Below, piece by piece: positions 12,771 through 24,214 of a stretch of DNA of 64,000 bases. The DNA is from Monodelphis domestica (lineage: Eukaryota > Chordata > Mammalia > Didelphimorphia > Didelphidae), in assembly GCF_027887165.1 (NCBI RefSeq), contig NC_077232.1:4729895-4793894 (forward strand), in the 5' to 3' direction. Under the pieces are notes generated by a model that saw nothing but the letters and a program-made list of their open reading frames with translations, was not told where the DNA came from and made no database searches. A program made the translations under genes and the position numbers. The first letter of the stretch is position 1. Each line of letters opens with the position of its first letter.

Positions 12771-13435
12771 GAGACTCCTACTAAAAGCTGACAAAGGACG
12801 AAGTCCCCAGAACCCCACTTTATTCCAGCTTTCAGAAAGTACCCCCCTCCCTGCCCCATTCCAGGCTACTGGGAAAGCTGGGGTGGACCTCAAACATTGG
12901 GGAACATGGAAGCGAAGCTGCCAGATGTGTGCCCAGACCCCAGGCACCAGCCTCAGGAGGGTTAAATGCTCCTCTTGCCCCGAGATCCCCCACAATATTC
13001 CTTCCCCCAACTGCTTTCTCCCTTAATGTGCCCCCTTCTCTCTCCCCTCTGCTCTGGCCCCTCTTGGCCCCACTCCTTAGTCTTTCCTCTGCTCTCTCCA
13101 GTACTTTCCTGTATTCCCTTTCTCAATGCTCCCCCCATTGAGTCCCCCTCCACTCCTCATTCTGCCCCCCTTCTCCCAGGACTTTCTCTGATCCTTCTCC
13201 TCCCAGTTCCAACTCTCCCTGGATAGCTCTCTGGTGGGGGAAAGGCTGATTCATCAGCTGGTGAGCTCAGCATTCCCAATCGCAGCCAACTTCTTGTTTT
13301 TCCTTAGATTTTCCAGTGGGCCATGTGACTGTTATTAGGGCCCCAGAAGGGGGAATTCCTGGGTCTTTCCTTAGATCCCAAGGGCCCTGGCCAGCATGGG
13401 AACAACTTACCTCCTTTTGGGAAACCAGAGCAGCA
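12771..13435. other. Intergenic, C-rich, no gene seen
   Basis: Pyrimidine-skewed sequence (strongest at 12965-13220) with no frame showing a known domain. Confidence 0.4.
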
Positions 13436-13439
13436 GGAG

Positions 13440-13765
13440 GAAAATGGAAGAAGGGAGAATGAAAGAGAGAGGAGGATGTGAATCTGTGGCCCCCTTCTCT
13501 GAGGCCAGTAGGGGAAACTGTCCCTAGCATAAGAGAGGGGGCAGAGTCAGAGATAGAGGAGGGAAGGAAAGAGGGGGAGAGAAAAGGAGAGAGACAGAGA
13601 CAGGCAGACAGAGAGAAAGATATGGGGGAGAGAGACAGAGACAGAGAAACAGAGACAGAGACAGAGATGGGGGGAGAGAAAGAGAGAGAGGGGGGAGAAA
13701 GGGAGAGAGAGATGGGGGAGAAAAGGAGAGAGAGAGAGGGAGAGGGAGGGAGGAAGAGAGCAGCC
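13440..13765. repeat. GA-rich repeat
   Basis: Irregular GAGA/GACAGA/GGGAGA tract, densest from about 13545 to 13765. Confidence 0.9.
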
Positions 13766-13799
13766 CTACAACTCAATTTAGGAGATGGAGTAGCACACA

Positions 13800-13925
13800 G
13801 TAGAAGGAGCTCTGGGGCTAGAAATGCAGACTCCTAGACTCTGTTACTAGCTGTGTCAAGTCCCTTCCCCATTCTAGGGGGCCTCAGTTTCTTTCGGTGT
13901 AAAATGAGGGGGTTAGAGTAAATCA
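13800..13925 (+). mobile_element. MIR-like fragment
   Basis: 'ctagctgtgtcaagtccctt', 'cctcagtttctttcgg' and 'gtaaaatgagggggttagag' are in the order of a forward MIR. Confidence 0.6.
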
Positions 13926-14116
13926 TCTTGCTAGATTCCGTGTTCAGTTTTATTCAACAAGCATCTATTCAGTACCTGCTGTCTATAAGGCTCTGTCTAT
14001 TTTGTTTATCTGGACAACCTCACTTCATGGATTCTAATTCAGTCTTTTCACTTCCCAGTTGGGCGAGTCCCTTCCTCTCTCTGTGCCACAATTTTATTAT
14101 CTGTAAAATAGACTTT

Positions 14117-14364
14117 TTTTGTTGTTCAGTCATGTCCAACTCTCCATGACCCCATTTGAGGTTTTCTTGGCAGACATTCTGGAGTGGTCTGCCATTTCCT
14201 TTTCCAGTTCATTTTATAGAAGAAGAAACTGAGGCAAGAAGGGTGGCATGACTTGCCCAGGATCACCCAGCTTAGTAAGTGCTTAAGGCTGGATTTGAAC
14301 TCAGGAAGATGAGTCTTTCTGATTACAAGCTGGATGCTCTAGCCACTGCACCACCTAGTTGCAT
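14117..14364 (-). mobile_element. SINE type B
   Basis: Nearly full reverse copy: 'gttgttcagtcatgtccaac', 'ttcttggcagacattctgg', 'gaagaagaaactgaggcaag', 'gatttgaactcaggaag' and 'cactgcaccacctagttgc'. Confidence 0.9.
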
Positions 14365-14454
14365 GTAAAATAGACAACTTAGCTTCTAAGTTCCTTTCCA
14401 GTTCGAACTCTATGATCTAGTCAACCAATGTGCATTTATTAAACCCCTACTTTA

Positions 14455-14690
14455 TAGCAGCAAATAGAGGGTGGGACTTGGACTCAGGAAGGCTTTAGTT
14501 CAAATCATACCTCAGATACTTACTGGCTGTGACCTTAAAAATCACTTTAACAGCTGGCTGCCTCAGTTTCCTCATCTGTAAAGTAGAGCTAATAATAGCA
14601 CAACCAGAGTTGTTCACTGAGTTAACATATATATATAAGATACTTCACAAATCTTAAGGTAAAACAGAAACATAAGCTATTAATTACTAT
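14455..14690 (+). mobile_element. MIR/CORE-SINE-like copy
   Basis: Forward copy with 'agttcaaatcatacctcag', 'ctggctgtgaccttaaaaat', 'cctcagtttcctcatctgta' and 'gctaataatagcacaacc', followed by an AT-rich end. Confidence 0.65.
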
Positions 14691-14694
14691 TCTT

Positions 14695-15115
14695 ACTGTC
14701 TCAGGCACTGTACCAGGCATTTTAAAAAAAGTGATAGTGTCAGGAAAATAACCTAAATAGCACACACGAGTAATACAAGGTCCTTTGGAGAGGGGATGCA
14801 ATCAGGAGAGACTTCATGTAGGAGGTGGTCCTTGAGCTGAGCTTTGAAGGAGACTTGGGATTCTAAGAGATGGATGCGAGGATGGACTACATTCCAGAAG
14901 GGCAGCTAGTACCAAAGCATGAGATGGAAGTGTCATGTGAAAGGATCAGAATGCAGGAGAGTTTGACTGGACAGTGAAGTGTGTGAAGGAAAAATAATAC
15001 ACTAGAAGACTGGAGCCCCATTGTAAAGGTTTTAAATACCAAACTAACCCTAGAGGTAATAGGCAGTCATTGGGGTTTATTGAGCAAGGGAGTGACATGC
15101 TAAGAATAATATTTT
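14695..15115. mobile_element. Old dispersed repeat, family not named
   Basis: Shares blocks ('ggcagtcattggggtttatt', 'gagcaagggagtgacatg', 'gagctgagctttgaaggag') with the kind of mammalian repeat also hinted at in 18620-18870, 20700-20960, 39730-40220, 45440-45600 and 49110-49160. I recognise the motif set but cannot assign a family. Confidence 0.45.
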
Positions 15116-16160
15116 AGGAAACAGTTTCCTTGATCCTTGTAGTAGAGCTGGGTCCTGGCCAACTGGCTTTCCATTTGAAGCCAAATGGGACAGAGTGGCC
15201 CTTCTACTCCCTCAGTTAGCCCGACCTGCCTGTGGCCACTGGGAGCTCTGCTTTGCCCCGGGATGGGAAGAAGAGCTAGCAAGTCCTCTGTGAATGCCAG
15301 TGTGACGTCAGGAGCTGGAGGGAGAGCCCGATCTCCTGCTTCCCTGGGGGGCTGCTGGCTCCTCTTGTGCCCAGGCATTCCTCTCCCAAGTGTCATCACT
15401 CTCCTCCTCTCAGGGAAGCTCGCTGCAGGTCCCAGGGCGTGTGGAAATTCAGCTCCAGGGTGGCTGTTGGTCCAGCCAGCTCCCTCCCATCAAAACTGGT
15501 GTGCTCCCCTTTGTTTAGTGTGCTCATGAGTCTGTCTGCTTCTGGAGGAAGGCACTGAGAATAGAGTCTCGGGCAGTAGGAGACATACCCCAGGCTCTCC
15601 TCTCCAAGGAAGGCTCCTCGCCATCCCTTCGCGGAGGATCTCCAAGCAGCTCCCCCAACTGTAAGTAAAAGGCTGCTTTTCCTCAGGGCGTGGGCTGTGG
15701 GCAGCAGAAAATGCGGCATACCCACTGCTGGGGCTCCTTGACTAGAGAAGGGGAGATAATCTGGGAAAATGGCCCAGGAGAAGAGAGAAGGGCAGCCCCT
15801 CCTGGGGACACACCTCTCCAAAGGGCTCTGGACCCTCAGCCTTGGGACGCGGCCACTCCCTACTCTCTCAAAGGGTCTGTCGGGAAGGGCAGGGTCCTGA
15901 AGGCACTTTCTATCTCCCGGGGCCAGACAGACAGAATTTTATTTGCAACATTCAGCTTTCCCCAGTTTTAATCCTGAAACTTCCATCCGTTCTTTGGATC
16001 CTTTAGTTAACTCTCCCACTCTGTTTAACCCTCTGCTTCCCTGACTGCCTCCATCTCTCATTCTTTCTTCTCTTTCTGTCTCTCTCCTCTCTTTTCATTA
16101 TCTTTCTCCATTCTTCTTTCCTGTGTTTTTAATCTGTCTTATCTGTCTCTATATATCTCT
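15116..16160. other. Intergenic, no gene seen
   Basis: GC-moderate sequence with several short frames on both strands and no recognisable domain. It becomes pyrimidine-rich towards 16160. Confidence 0.35.
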
Positions 16161-16164
16161 GTCT

Positions 16165-16173
16165 CTATTTCTA

Positions 16174-16251
<78 letters not shown>

Positions 16252-16345
16252 TTCTCTTTCTCTCTCTCCCCCCTCCACCTTCCTCTCTCTGTCTCTGGCT
16301 CTCCCCTTTCTCTCTTTCTCTCTTCTCTGTGTCTCTGTCTCTGTC
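16165..16345. repeat. (CT)n microsatellite
   Basis: Near-pure CTCTCT from about 16174 to 16250, then a degenerate CT/CTGT flank. Confidence 0.95.
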
Positions 16346-16864
16346 TCATCCCCGCTTTTACACCACAAGGCTCTACTTCTTCCTCTCTGGCTAGCCCCAT
16401 GGAACCCCATCCTACTTTCTCTGGTTTTTTGCCTTGCCTTTTATCCCCAGCATGTGTCTGGCACATAGAATATATTTCATGAACACTAGCTAACTTGACC
16501 CTGCCTCCATCTTTCCATCCATGCACAGGCTCTGTGATCTTCCTTATTCTAGAAGTTTTTGCAAGAAAAATACTCAGGCAGAGTTGGTGCCAAATAGCCC
16601 ATCTGTCCCCAGTGCCATCTGAGCACCAGCTGAAAGTCAATCTCTGATTCCTTGAATCCCTCATGCCCCATCCCAGACTTGTGCCTCTGGGTCCCCATGA
16701 CCAAGGATGGGCTTTCTGGAAAGTCTCTAAATATTAAATATTAGGAATGGGAGGAGCAGAGAAAAAAAGAGCATGAGCGATTTCCTTGATAGCAGACACA
16801 GATCAGGAGCAAAATCTACATTCCCCAGAAAAGGAACAACCACTTCTCTAAGGTCTGTGGGGCA

Positions 16865-17005
16865 CTTTTCTCTCAATAGCCTTATATTGTATATAGTCTG
16901 AGTGTTATTATCCTCATTTTATAGAAGAGGAAACTGAGACTTGCTGGGGTGAAAATGATTTGCCCAGGACAAGTTAGAGACAGGGTTTGAATCATCAACC
17001 CACAG
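16865..17005 (-). mobile_element. MIR-like fragment
   Basis: Reverse MIR order: 'tatcctcattttatagaaga', 'ggaaactgagacttgc' and 'gatttgcccaggacaag'. Confidence 0.6.
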
Positions 17006-17039
17006 AGCAGGGGAGGGGTTGCTGGACACACACAGTCAA

Positions 17040-17505
17040 GGTGTTGAACTAGGAACTTGTGAGAATGAGTGTCACTTCTGATCCTTACTGATTGTGTGAC
17101 CCTGGACAAGTCACTCCATTTGTGTCTTTTTCTCTTTGTCGGTGAAATAAGCTTACTAATACCTGTCATGCTTATCACAGATGGTCAGGAGCTCAAATGA
17201 CACCTACAAGGGAGGTAAAGTGTGCTGCAACTTTATAATCCTCTAGAAATTTCAAACATTATCATAGCTTTAGAGCAAGAAAGAGGCCCCCTAGCTTAAC
17301 CCCTCCAATTTTACAGATGAGGAAACTGAGGGGACCTGCAATAGGCAGATGCCCCAAGGCCAAATCCCTGCTCTACCACTTACTCCCTGTATGGCCCAAG
17401 GTAAACCATTTAACCTCTATGGGACTCAGTTTCCTCATCTGCAAAGTGAAGGGGGTTGGATTCATTGAGCTCTGAAGTTTCTTCCACCTCTAGGTCTATG
17501 ATCCC
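17040..17505 (+). mobile_element. Two to three overlapping MIR-like fragments
   Basis: One forward piece at 17040-17215 ('gattgtgtgaccctggacaa'), a reverse scrap at about 17285-17335 ('cagatgaggaaactgagg') and a forward piece at 17365-17500 ('gggactcagtttcctcatct'). Confidence 0.5.
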
Positions 17506-17744
17506 AGAATCCTCAGTGGCTTACCAAGCTGGCACAAAACCAGAACCAGAGCTCCAGGCTCCTGCTTCTGATTAGACCAAGTGTATGGAGATGGAGCCAT
17601 AGTCTTGGTTTCCTTCTGTCCTCCTGCTTGTAGCCACATCCTTCCCATCCCTGATAGCCTCTCATGTCTGTGAGTTCTCTACTCCACCTGCCCCAGGACT
17701 GGCACATGTGTATGCACAGCTGAGTCCCTGACAATGTGCTTTTT

Positions 17745-18500
17745 GTACTTGTAGTTTTATTTTCCCCAATTACATGCAAACAAAAATGTTAACAATCAAT
17801 TAAAAAAGATGTTCCGTTCCCAATTCTCCCTCTTGCTCTCCTCCCTCCCTGCTTCTTGAGCAGGCAAACAATTTGAGCAATCATACAAAACATTTCCACA
17901 TTAGCCATGCTGAAAAAAAAAAACGCAGACCAAAAGATCAAGGAAAATAAAGAAATTCCGCAATGACCAATGTGGAAGTCTGTTGTGCATGATAATCCAT
18001 GTCTAATCAGATCAAACTGCTCACCATCTCCAAGAGGGGAGAGGGAAGGAGACAATTAGGGTCTTGTACTGTTGGAAATCGTTATTAGATGTAATTGGGG
18101 AAATAAAATCTCTTTGGATAAAATAACAATAATAGAGAAAGCTTAAAAGCCAGGCTTCCATCTGCAGTCAGACTTCAGTTGTTTCTCTGAGGCAGAGAGC
18201 ATTTGTCATCAGGAACCCATCAGCATTCTGTTGGGTCTCCACGTCCCTGAGGATGGCCAAATCGTAGGCAGTTAATCTTTGTACAGTCCGGCTGCGCCTG
18301 GGCGCCACGTTGTCCTGGTGCTGCCACTTCACTGTGCATCAGTTCATGGAAGTCTTCCCAGGTTTTTCTGAATGTGACCCTCTTGTGGTTCTTACAGCAC
18401 AGCACAATAGTATTCCATCACAGTCATGTTCCCATTGATGGGCATCCCAACAATATGCTTTAATTAGCCGTTCCAGCTCTGGCTTGCCTGGGGACTTGGC
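17745..18500 (-). mobile_element. Antisense L1 3' region, two pieces
   Basis: 17745-17915 is the L1 3' UTR in reverse ('aacaatcaattaaaaaagatg', 'gcaggcaaacaatttgagc', 'catttccacattagccatg'). 18120-18500 continues into L1 sequence in reverse, with 'cacaatagtattccatcaca' and 'cccattgatgggcatccc' from the L1 3' coding end. Decayed; no open frame. Confidence 0.65.
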
Positions 18501-18619
18501 ACTGGGCTCTGACCAACATGTTCTCTGCCCATGTTTGGCGCCAACCCAAGAAGTCCCTGCCAGGCAGCGGGTAAAGACATGCACACAGAAACCCAATAAC
18601 CCATCAGGGTACACGTCCA

Positions 18620-18870
18620 TTGGAGCTCCTAGCACATGCTAGACACTGTAGGGAGGAGGGGGGAGAATGAGGCAGAACCTCTGCCTCCCCAGGCTGTGAA
18701 GCCTAATGGGAAAGGGAAGGTTAACACCCATGAAGAGATGACAATTAGGAGTTCTATGCAGCAATAACAGTCAGCACTGACCAGAAGAAAATCCCAGAGG
18801 GTTTGTAGTCAGGGAAGGCTTCCTGGAGGAATAAGCAGGATTGGGGGCCAACAGAAAAAAGGAGAGGCAG
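18620..18870. mobile_element. Old dispersed repeat-like segment
   Basis: 'ctagacactgtagggagg' then 'gtcagggaaggcttcctgga' follow the order of the unnamed dispersed repeat seen at 14695-15115. Weak. Confidence 0.35.
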
Positions 18871-19302
18871 AGAAAAGGAAGAAGTGCCAAGGACTGGGCT
18901 GATCTGTGAGGCTGTCCCGACAAGAGCAGAGGCACGTACTGGCGAGCCATGGGAAATAAGGTCAGAGCAGACACAGTACCGAGATGCTCAGGCTCTCTGT
19001 TGGCTCACACATCTCTGTGTATCGGCTGTATCACTCCTTTGCTGCTGTCACTGCCTATGTTTGTGGGAGATTTTGTAGTCTGACCCAGAGAAGACTATCG
19101 GCTCTTTGAGGCCGGGGGCTGTTGGATTTTTTTGTCTTTGCATCCCTGGCTCAGAATACAGGGTCTGGGTCTCAGGAGGAGTTCAGTAAGTGCTTGTGGG
19201 TACCCGTACCCACTCCCGGCTCCTTAGCACCCTCTGGGGGCAGAGCCATGAACTCCAAAACCTCCATTTCAGAGCAGAGTCCAGGGATTAGATTTGAATT
19301 CA

Positions 19303-19487
19303 GGGGAGCAGCTAGGTAGCTCAGAGGATTGTAAGCCAGATCTGGAGACGGGAGGTCCTGGGTTCAAATCTGACCCTCGGACACTTCTTAGCTGGGGGAC
19401 CCTGGATAAGTCTAGCCCTCATTGCTCTTCTGTCTTAGAACCAATATGTACCATTCTGAGATAGAAGACAAGGGTTTAAAAAAAAAC
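19303..19487 (+). mobile_element. SINE type A
   Basis: 'gcagctaggtagctcagagg', 'gggaggtcctgggttcaaat' and a 3' end of 'acaagggtttaaaaaaaa'. A short internal deletion precedes 'agccctcattgctcttctgt'. Confidence 0.9.
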
Positions 19488-19795
19488 TGATCCAGGCCTG
19501 GCGTTCTATCCACTGTGGTGCCCAGCCACCCTTGACTGCCTTCATTTATATCCCTGGAGTGCCTGGGATCGTGCCTGATCAGTGTTTGTTGTCTGTCTGA
19601 CTGGCACACCTGAGCCCACTTACACATGCCCACATAGAGCACACCCACCCCCGAATGCCCATGTGTGCCCAGTGTGGCCCTCCTAAGGGCCTCTTTGGGC
19701 TCCCCATTCAGGGAACCCCACACTCCAGTGAGGAAGCACGAGAGGGATTCAGGCCATCGACAGTCTTTCCCTTAATTGATCTTAGTACTGATGAG

Positions 19796-19976
19796 GCTTA
19801 TCTTAGAATCAATACTGTGTATCAGTTCCACTACGGAAGACCAGTAAGAGCTGGGCAATGGGGTAAGTGACTTGTCCAAGGTCACACAGCTAGGAAGTGT
19901 CTGAGGTCAGATTTGAACCCAGGACATCCTATCTCTGCTCCTGGCTCTCTGCCCACTGAGCCACCTGGCCGCCCCA
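19796..19976 (-). mobile_element. SINE type A
   Basis: Reverse copy from 'cttatcttagaatcaatac' to 'gccacctggccgcccc'. Contains 'gatttgaacccaggacatcc'. Confidence 0.88.
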
Positions 19977-20699
19977 ACATAGGAGGAAAGGAATGAAAGT
20001 GAGCCAAGAGGGAGGAAAAGCACCAAGATGAAAGCAGAGCAGAAAAATCAGGTCATCAGAACGCTAGCTCTGAAAGGAGACTGAGGGGGGAAACTGAGTC
20101 AAACAGGCAGGCAGGCAAAGAGTGGGAGCAGGAGCTCAGCTCTCCTGACCTGAGCTGCTGTCACTCTAGGCATCCTCTTATGGCACGTCCCCCGGAGGCA
20201 AAGGGAAGCAGGCCAGGGGAGGGAGGAAAGGGGGCGATTGTGGAGTGACTAAGACAAGCCCCTGCTGCCCTGGCCCTGCCCACCAGACGCCCCAGATCCA
20301 ACAAGGCTGAGCAGATAATCGAGAACGGGAGGGACAGGCCATGGGGAGAGCCAGAGAAGCTCCAGCGGGGAGTGTGTGGGACTGAGGTCATGGAAGATGT
20401 GATGTGGCATCTCTCATGGAGACGGCATGAGCTGGAGTCTCCTGGAGAGGAGGAGTGGAGGAGCCTGCACCCGGTGGGGGGGCCCAGCTGTTGCCCAGAA
20501 CAGGCTGAACCAGGACAGGAGGCTGACGGGAAGAGCTCCAGGGCCAGCCTCAAAGCTGTGTGTCCTTGGGCCAGGGGCTTCCTGTCTCTGGACTTCAGCC
20601 ACTTCCTCTGGCAAAGGAGATGCTGGGCTTGGAGGCGCTGTCCAGCTCTTCCCAGCCACATGGCACTGGGCACAGGGAGTCAGCTGGAAAATGAGCATT

Positions 20700-20880
20700 G
20701 ATTAGGCACCTACTGTTCACCAGGCATTGTGCCGAGGGCGGTGGATAAAGGCTCTTGCCCTCAGGGAGCTCCCAGTCTAATGGGGGGGGGGACGAGGTAC
20801 CAACAATTATATACAGACAAGCCGAAGGAGATCTCAGAGAGCAGGCGCTGAACAGCAAGGGAGAGCCTCAAAGGCCTTTC
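20700..20880. mobile_element. Old dispersed repeat-like segment
   Basis: 'ggcacctactgttcaccagg', 'tcagggagctcccagtctaa' and 'caattatatacagacaagc' match the order of a common old mammalian repeat (compare 33590-33680 and 30360-30450). Confidence 0.5.
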
Positions 20881-20883
20881 ACA

Positions 20884-21174
20884 GAAGGCAGGAGAGCGGT
20901 AAGGGCTGGGCCATGGGGGTTAAGGGACTTGCCCAAGAGCATACAGCTAGGAAGTGTCTGAGGTCAGATTTGAACCCAGGACCTCCCATCTCCAGACCTG
21001 ACTCTCAATCTGATGAGCTACCCAGCTGCCCCCAGGGTATTTAAGAAAAAATGTTTACCTTATGTCTTAGAATCAATACTAAGTAAGTATTGGTTCCAAG
21101 GCAGGTGTGGTAAGAGCTGCACAAAGGAGATTAAGTGACTTGCCCAGGGTCACACATCTAGGAAGTGTCTGAGT
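20884..21174 (-). mobile_element. Two tandem SINE type A copies
   Basis: 20884-21034 is a reverse copy without its 3' end, ending in 'gatgagctacccagctgccc'. 21037-21174 is a second reverse copy missing the 5' portion, beginning 'ggtatttaagaaaaaatg'. Confidence 0.85.
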
Positions 21175-21611
21175 CTTAAAGGAAGCCAGGGAGAGCTGAG
21201 GAGGGAGGGTACTCCTAGCACAAGGGACTACCAGGACAAATACTTGGAGTCAGGAATTGGAAGGTTTCATTCCAGGAACAAGCAGTCTAGAAAGATCAGG
21301 AGGGGCCAGGCATGGAAGGGCTAGAAATGCCAAATGATCCTGGGGGAATAAGGCACCTCTGAAGATCCCTGAGCAGACAGGGGAGGCTGGCTGAGAGCTA
21401 GGCTTTAGTAAGGGCATTCTGACACCCAAATGGAGGATTTTCTGGAGTAAGAAGAGACTTGTGGCCGGGAGACCAGCCAACCCCTCCGAAGAGCCAGCAA
21501 GGAGGAGGGAGTGCCATCACCAAGGTGGTGCCTTTGCCTAGAAAGAGAAGCTAAGAATACTCGAGATGTCTGACAAGATCTGGCCACAGATTAGATGGAC
21601 GGGGAGAGGAA

Positions 21612-22020
21612 GTGAAAGAGGCAGAGACAGACAGACAGACAGACAGACAGAGAAAGAGAGACAGAGATAGAGAAAGACAGAGAGACAGGGAGAGAGAGAG
21701 AGAGACAAGAGAAAGAGAGACACAGAGACACAGAGAAAGGCAGAAACACAGAGAGAGGCAGAAAGAGAGAGATTCAGAGAGAGACAGAGAGACACAGACA
21801 GATAGAAAGAGAGGTAGACAGAGAAAAAGAGAGACAGAGACAGAAAGAGAAAAAGAGAGACAGGGACAGAGAAGGAGACAGAGACAGAGACAAGAGAAAG
21901 AGACAGAAACAGAGAGAGGCAGAGACAGAGACAAAGACAAAGACAGACAGACAGACAGAGACAGAAAAAGGCAGAGACAGACACAGAGAGAAGCAGAGAC
22001 AGAGAGACAGAGAGAGGAGC
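21612..22020. repeat. GACAGA-rich simple repeat
   Basis: About 400 bp of GACA/GAGA/CAGAAA repeats. Both strands stay open for long distances through composition alone. Confidence 0.95.
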
Positions 22021-22463
22021 TGAGACCAGAAATGCAGTGAATGACCCCACACTTGGAGCCTGGGAAACAAGGACAATTTGGGCAGTAAGGAAGAGCGCCC
22101 TCGTTTCACTGCGGTCTCGGCTCCATGAAGCCTCCCCTCCAGCAAGCCTCTCCCGCTCCCCTGGCAGCTCCCACCCTCCTTCCTCCCAATACCATGCATT
22201 TCCTGGTGTTTAGCTGTGTCTCCCCAGGAGAGTGGAAGCTCCTGGAGGACAGGACTTGGTTTTTTCCTTGCCCACTTCCAGCATCTTGTATCCAGAAGGT
22301 GCTTACTGGATGCTTACTGGACGGTTTGGACAGTTGCTGGCAGTGGACAATCCTTTCGCCCCCAATTAAAACTCGCGATGCGGCTCTTTCTTTCCTTGAT
22401 TGACAGGTGCCAGCGTGTCAGCGGTGAAGTGTCTGCCCACCAGTGGCCACCCACTCCCCAGAG

Positions 22464-22511
22464 ATGGCCGGGAATTGCTCATGGGAGATCCATGCCCAGA
22501 ACAGGAATAAG
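22464..22511 (+). CDS. MRGPRF: MRGPRF, first coding exon
   Basis: Encodes the 16-residue start MAGNCSWEIHAQNRNK, which matches human MRGPRF (MAGNCSWEAHPGNRNK as I recall it) with three differences. The N-linked site NCS is at residues 4-6. The ATG context (CAGAGATGG) is good. The exon ends with AAG and is followed at once by GCAAGT, the standard form of a GC-type splice donor. The reading phase at the junction is 0. The intron is about 6.7 kb and joins to 29204, giving a 339-residue product against 343 in human. Confidence 0.92.
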
Positions 22512-22517
22512 GCAAGT
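22512..22517 (+). promoter_or_regulatory. MRGPRF: GC-type 5' splice site of MRGPRF intron
   Basis: AAG|GCAAGT. Apart from the C in place of T, it is a perfect match to the U1-pairing consensus, as is usual for real GC-AG introns. No GT within 4 nt keeps the conserved NRNK end. Confidence 0.85.
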
Positions 22518-22684
22518 GCTAGGACAGAGCAGCCGCCGGGTCTGCTGGGAAGGGCGCCTGACCTGAACAGTGCCTGGTCTCAGGCCCTGTCCAGGGGGCT
22601 GGTGGGACATGATGCCAAAGGCATCTCCCTGTCTGGCTGTTTGATGTTTTAACCTGGCAGGCCATGGACTTGCTGCTTGAACTT

Positions 22685-22990
22685 GGGAAGGAGGCAGAAT
22701 GGTTCAGTGGAAAGACCTCATCCCTGAAGGGGAGGTCTTGGGGCCAGATTTGGATTCTGACCCAAACTACTGGGTGACGTAAGCCAAGTCATTGCACTTC
22801 TCTAGATCTTGGTTTCTGAAAGTTGGAAAATCTGGGTTAAAGCCTCCTTTGCAGTGCTTACAAGTCACTATTCCTCTTTGGGCTTCAGTTTCCTCCCCTC
22901 TGAAATGAAGGATTTGATGGAGATCCAGGCCCCTCCCATGCTAGATGCGGGCTCCTTTGACATCCTTGCTCAGAACCAATTCTTCCCTGC
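22685..22990 (+). mobile_element. MIR-like fragment(s)
   Basis: 'gttcagtggaaagacctc', 'ggattctgacccaaactact', 'cttgggcttcagtttcctcc' style blocks in forward order. It lies just inside the MRGPRF intron. Confidence 0.5.
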
Positions 22991-23081
22991 TAAATAAAGG
23001 GGTTGAAAAAGGTAGTATGTGATGCCCCTGCTAGTTTCAGCTGTCAAGTAAGGTGTACTTGGGAGCATATTGCTTTAGCCA

Positions 23082-23325
23082 AGTTGCACAATGGTTAGAG
23101 CACCAGTGGTTAGAGGTGGAGTCAAGGAGACTCATCTTCTTGAGTGCAAACCCATCCTCAGGCACTTACTAAGCTGGGTGACCCTGGTCAAGTCCCTTCA
23201 TCCTATTTGCCTCAGTTTCCTCATCTGTCAAATGAGCTGGAGAAGGAAATGGCGAACCACTCCAGTATCTCTGCCAAGGAAATCCCCAGTGAGGTCATAT
23301 GTGAACAGAAGACACGGTAAGTACA
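23082..23325 (+). mobile_element. SINE type B
   Basis: Forward copy: 'gcacaatggttagagcacc', 'gctgggtgaccctggtcaag', 'caaatgagctggagaagg' and 'ccactccagtatctctgcc'. Confidence 0.88.
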
Positions 23326-23509
23326 TGTTGTAGTGGATCCTGGTCCTCACCTCCCTGCCCAAAGAAGGGATCCTGGAGGGGTCTCCTTCCCAGGTCCCAG
23401 AAGTCAACTTTCTGCACTTCAACAGGGCACTTGCTTACAGCATGGTGGCTCTGTCTTCACTCCATCCATTCATTTGTCTTCCCATGTTTCTCTGAATTCC
23501 TCACATTTG

Positions 23510-23602
23510 TAACACACACATATGTGTGTATTATATGTACATAGAAATGCATGTGTGTATTTATATATGTATTGTGTATGTATTTACATGTCTATGTATG
23601 AT
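23510..23602. repeat. TATG/TGTA-rich low-complexity tract
   Basis: Alternating purine-pyrimidine sequence of the (TATG)n type. A second patch lies at 23815-23887, flanking the SINE between them. Confidence 0.75.
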
Positions 23603-23603
23603 G

Positions 23604-23820
23604 TTGTTATTTAATCATTTTCAGTTGTGGCCCCACTTGGGGGGGGGGTTCTTGGCAGAAATCCTGGAAGTGTTGACCATTTCCTTCTCCAACTCATTTG
23701 ATAGATGAGGAAACTGAGGCAAATACAGTTAAGTATCTGGAGGTTGAATTTGAACTCTGGAACATGAATCTCCCTGACTTCAAGCCTGGAGCTCTATCCA
23801 CTAAGCGACCTAGCCACATA
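23604..23820 (-). mobile_element. SINE type B
   Basis: Reverse copy: 'gttgttatttaatcattttc', a G run, 'ttccttctccaactcatttg' and 'gctctatccactaagcgacc'. Confidence 0.85.
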
Positions 23821-23887
23821 TCTGTATATACAAACATGCACATATGTATATATCTGTGTGTACATGTATATTATATGTATATATTAC

Positions 23888-24150
23888 AGCTAGGTGGCAG
23901 GATGGCACAGTGATAAAACACAGAGCCTGGAGTTAGGAAAACCCAGCCAAGTTCAAATTTGGCTTGAGACATTTCTGGCTGTGAGATTCTGGGCTTTACG
24001 ACTATTTGCCTCAGTTTCCTCAGCTGTAAAATAGAAATAATAATAGCACTTAACTCCCAAGGTTATTGAGAAGATCAAATGAGGTAATATTTGTACAGTA
24101 CTTAGCCCAGTGCCTGGTACACAGTAGGTGCTGTATAAGTGCATATTCCC
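23888..24150 (+). mobile_element. CORE-SINE-like copy related to type B
   Basis: The 5' half resembles type B ('cagctaggtggcaggatgg'). The 3' half has the alternative end 'gataaataataatagcac'-like, then 'caaatgaggtaatatttgta' and 'cagtaggtgctgtataag'. Confidence 0.75.
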
Positions 24151-24214
24151 CTCCCTTTCCATTCACATTCCCAAAATGCTCAGCTCTGTCACTTCCCCTT
24201 AATTCACGTCCTGT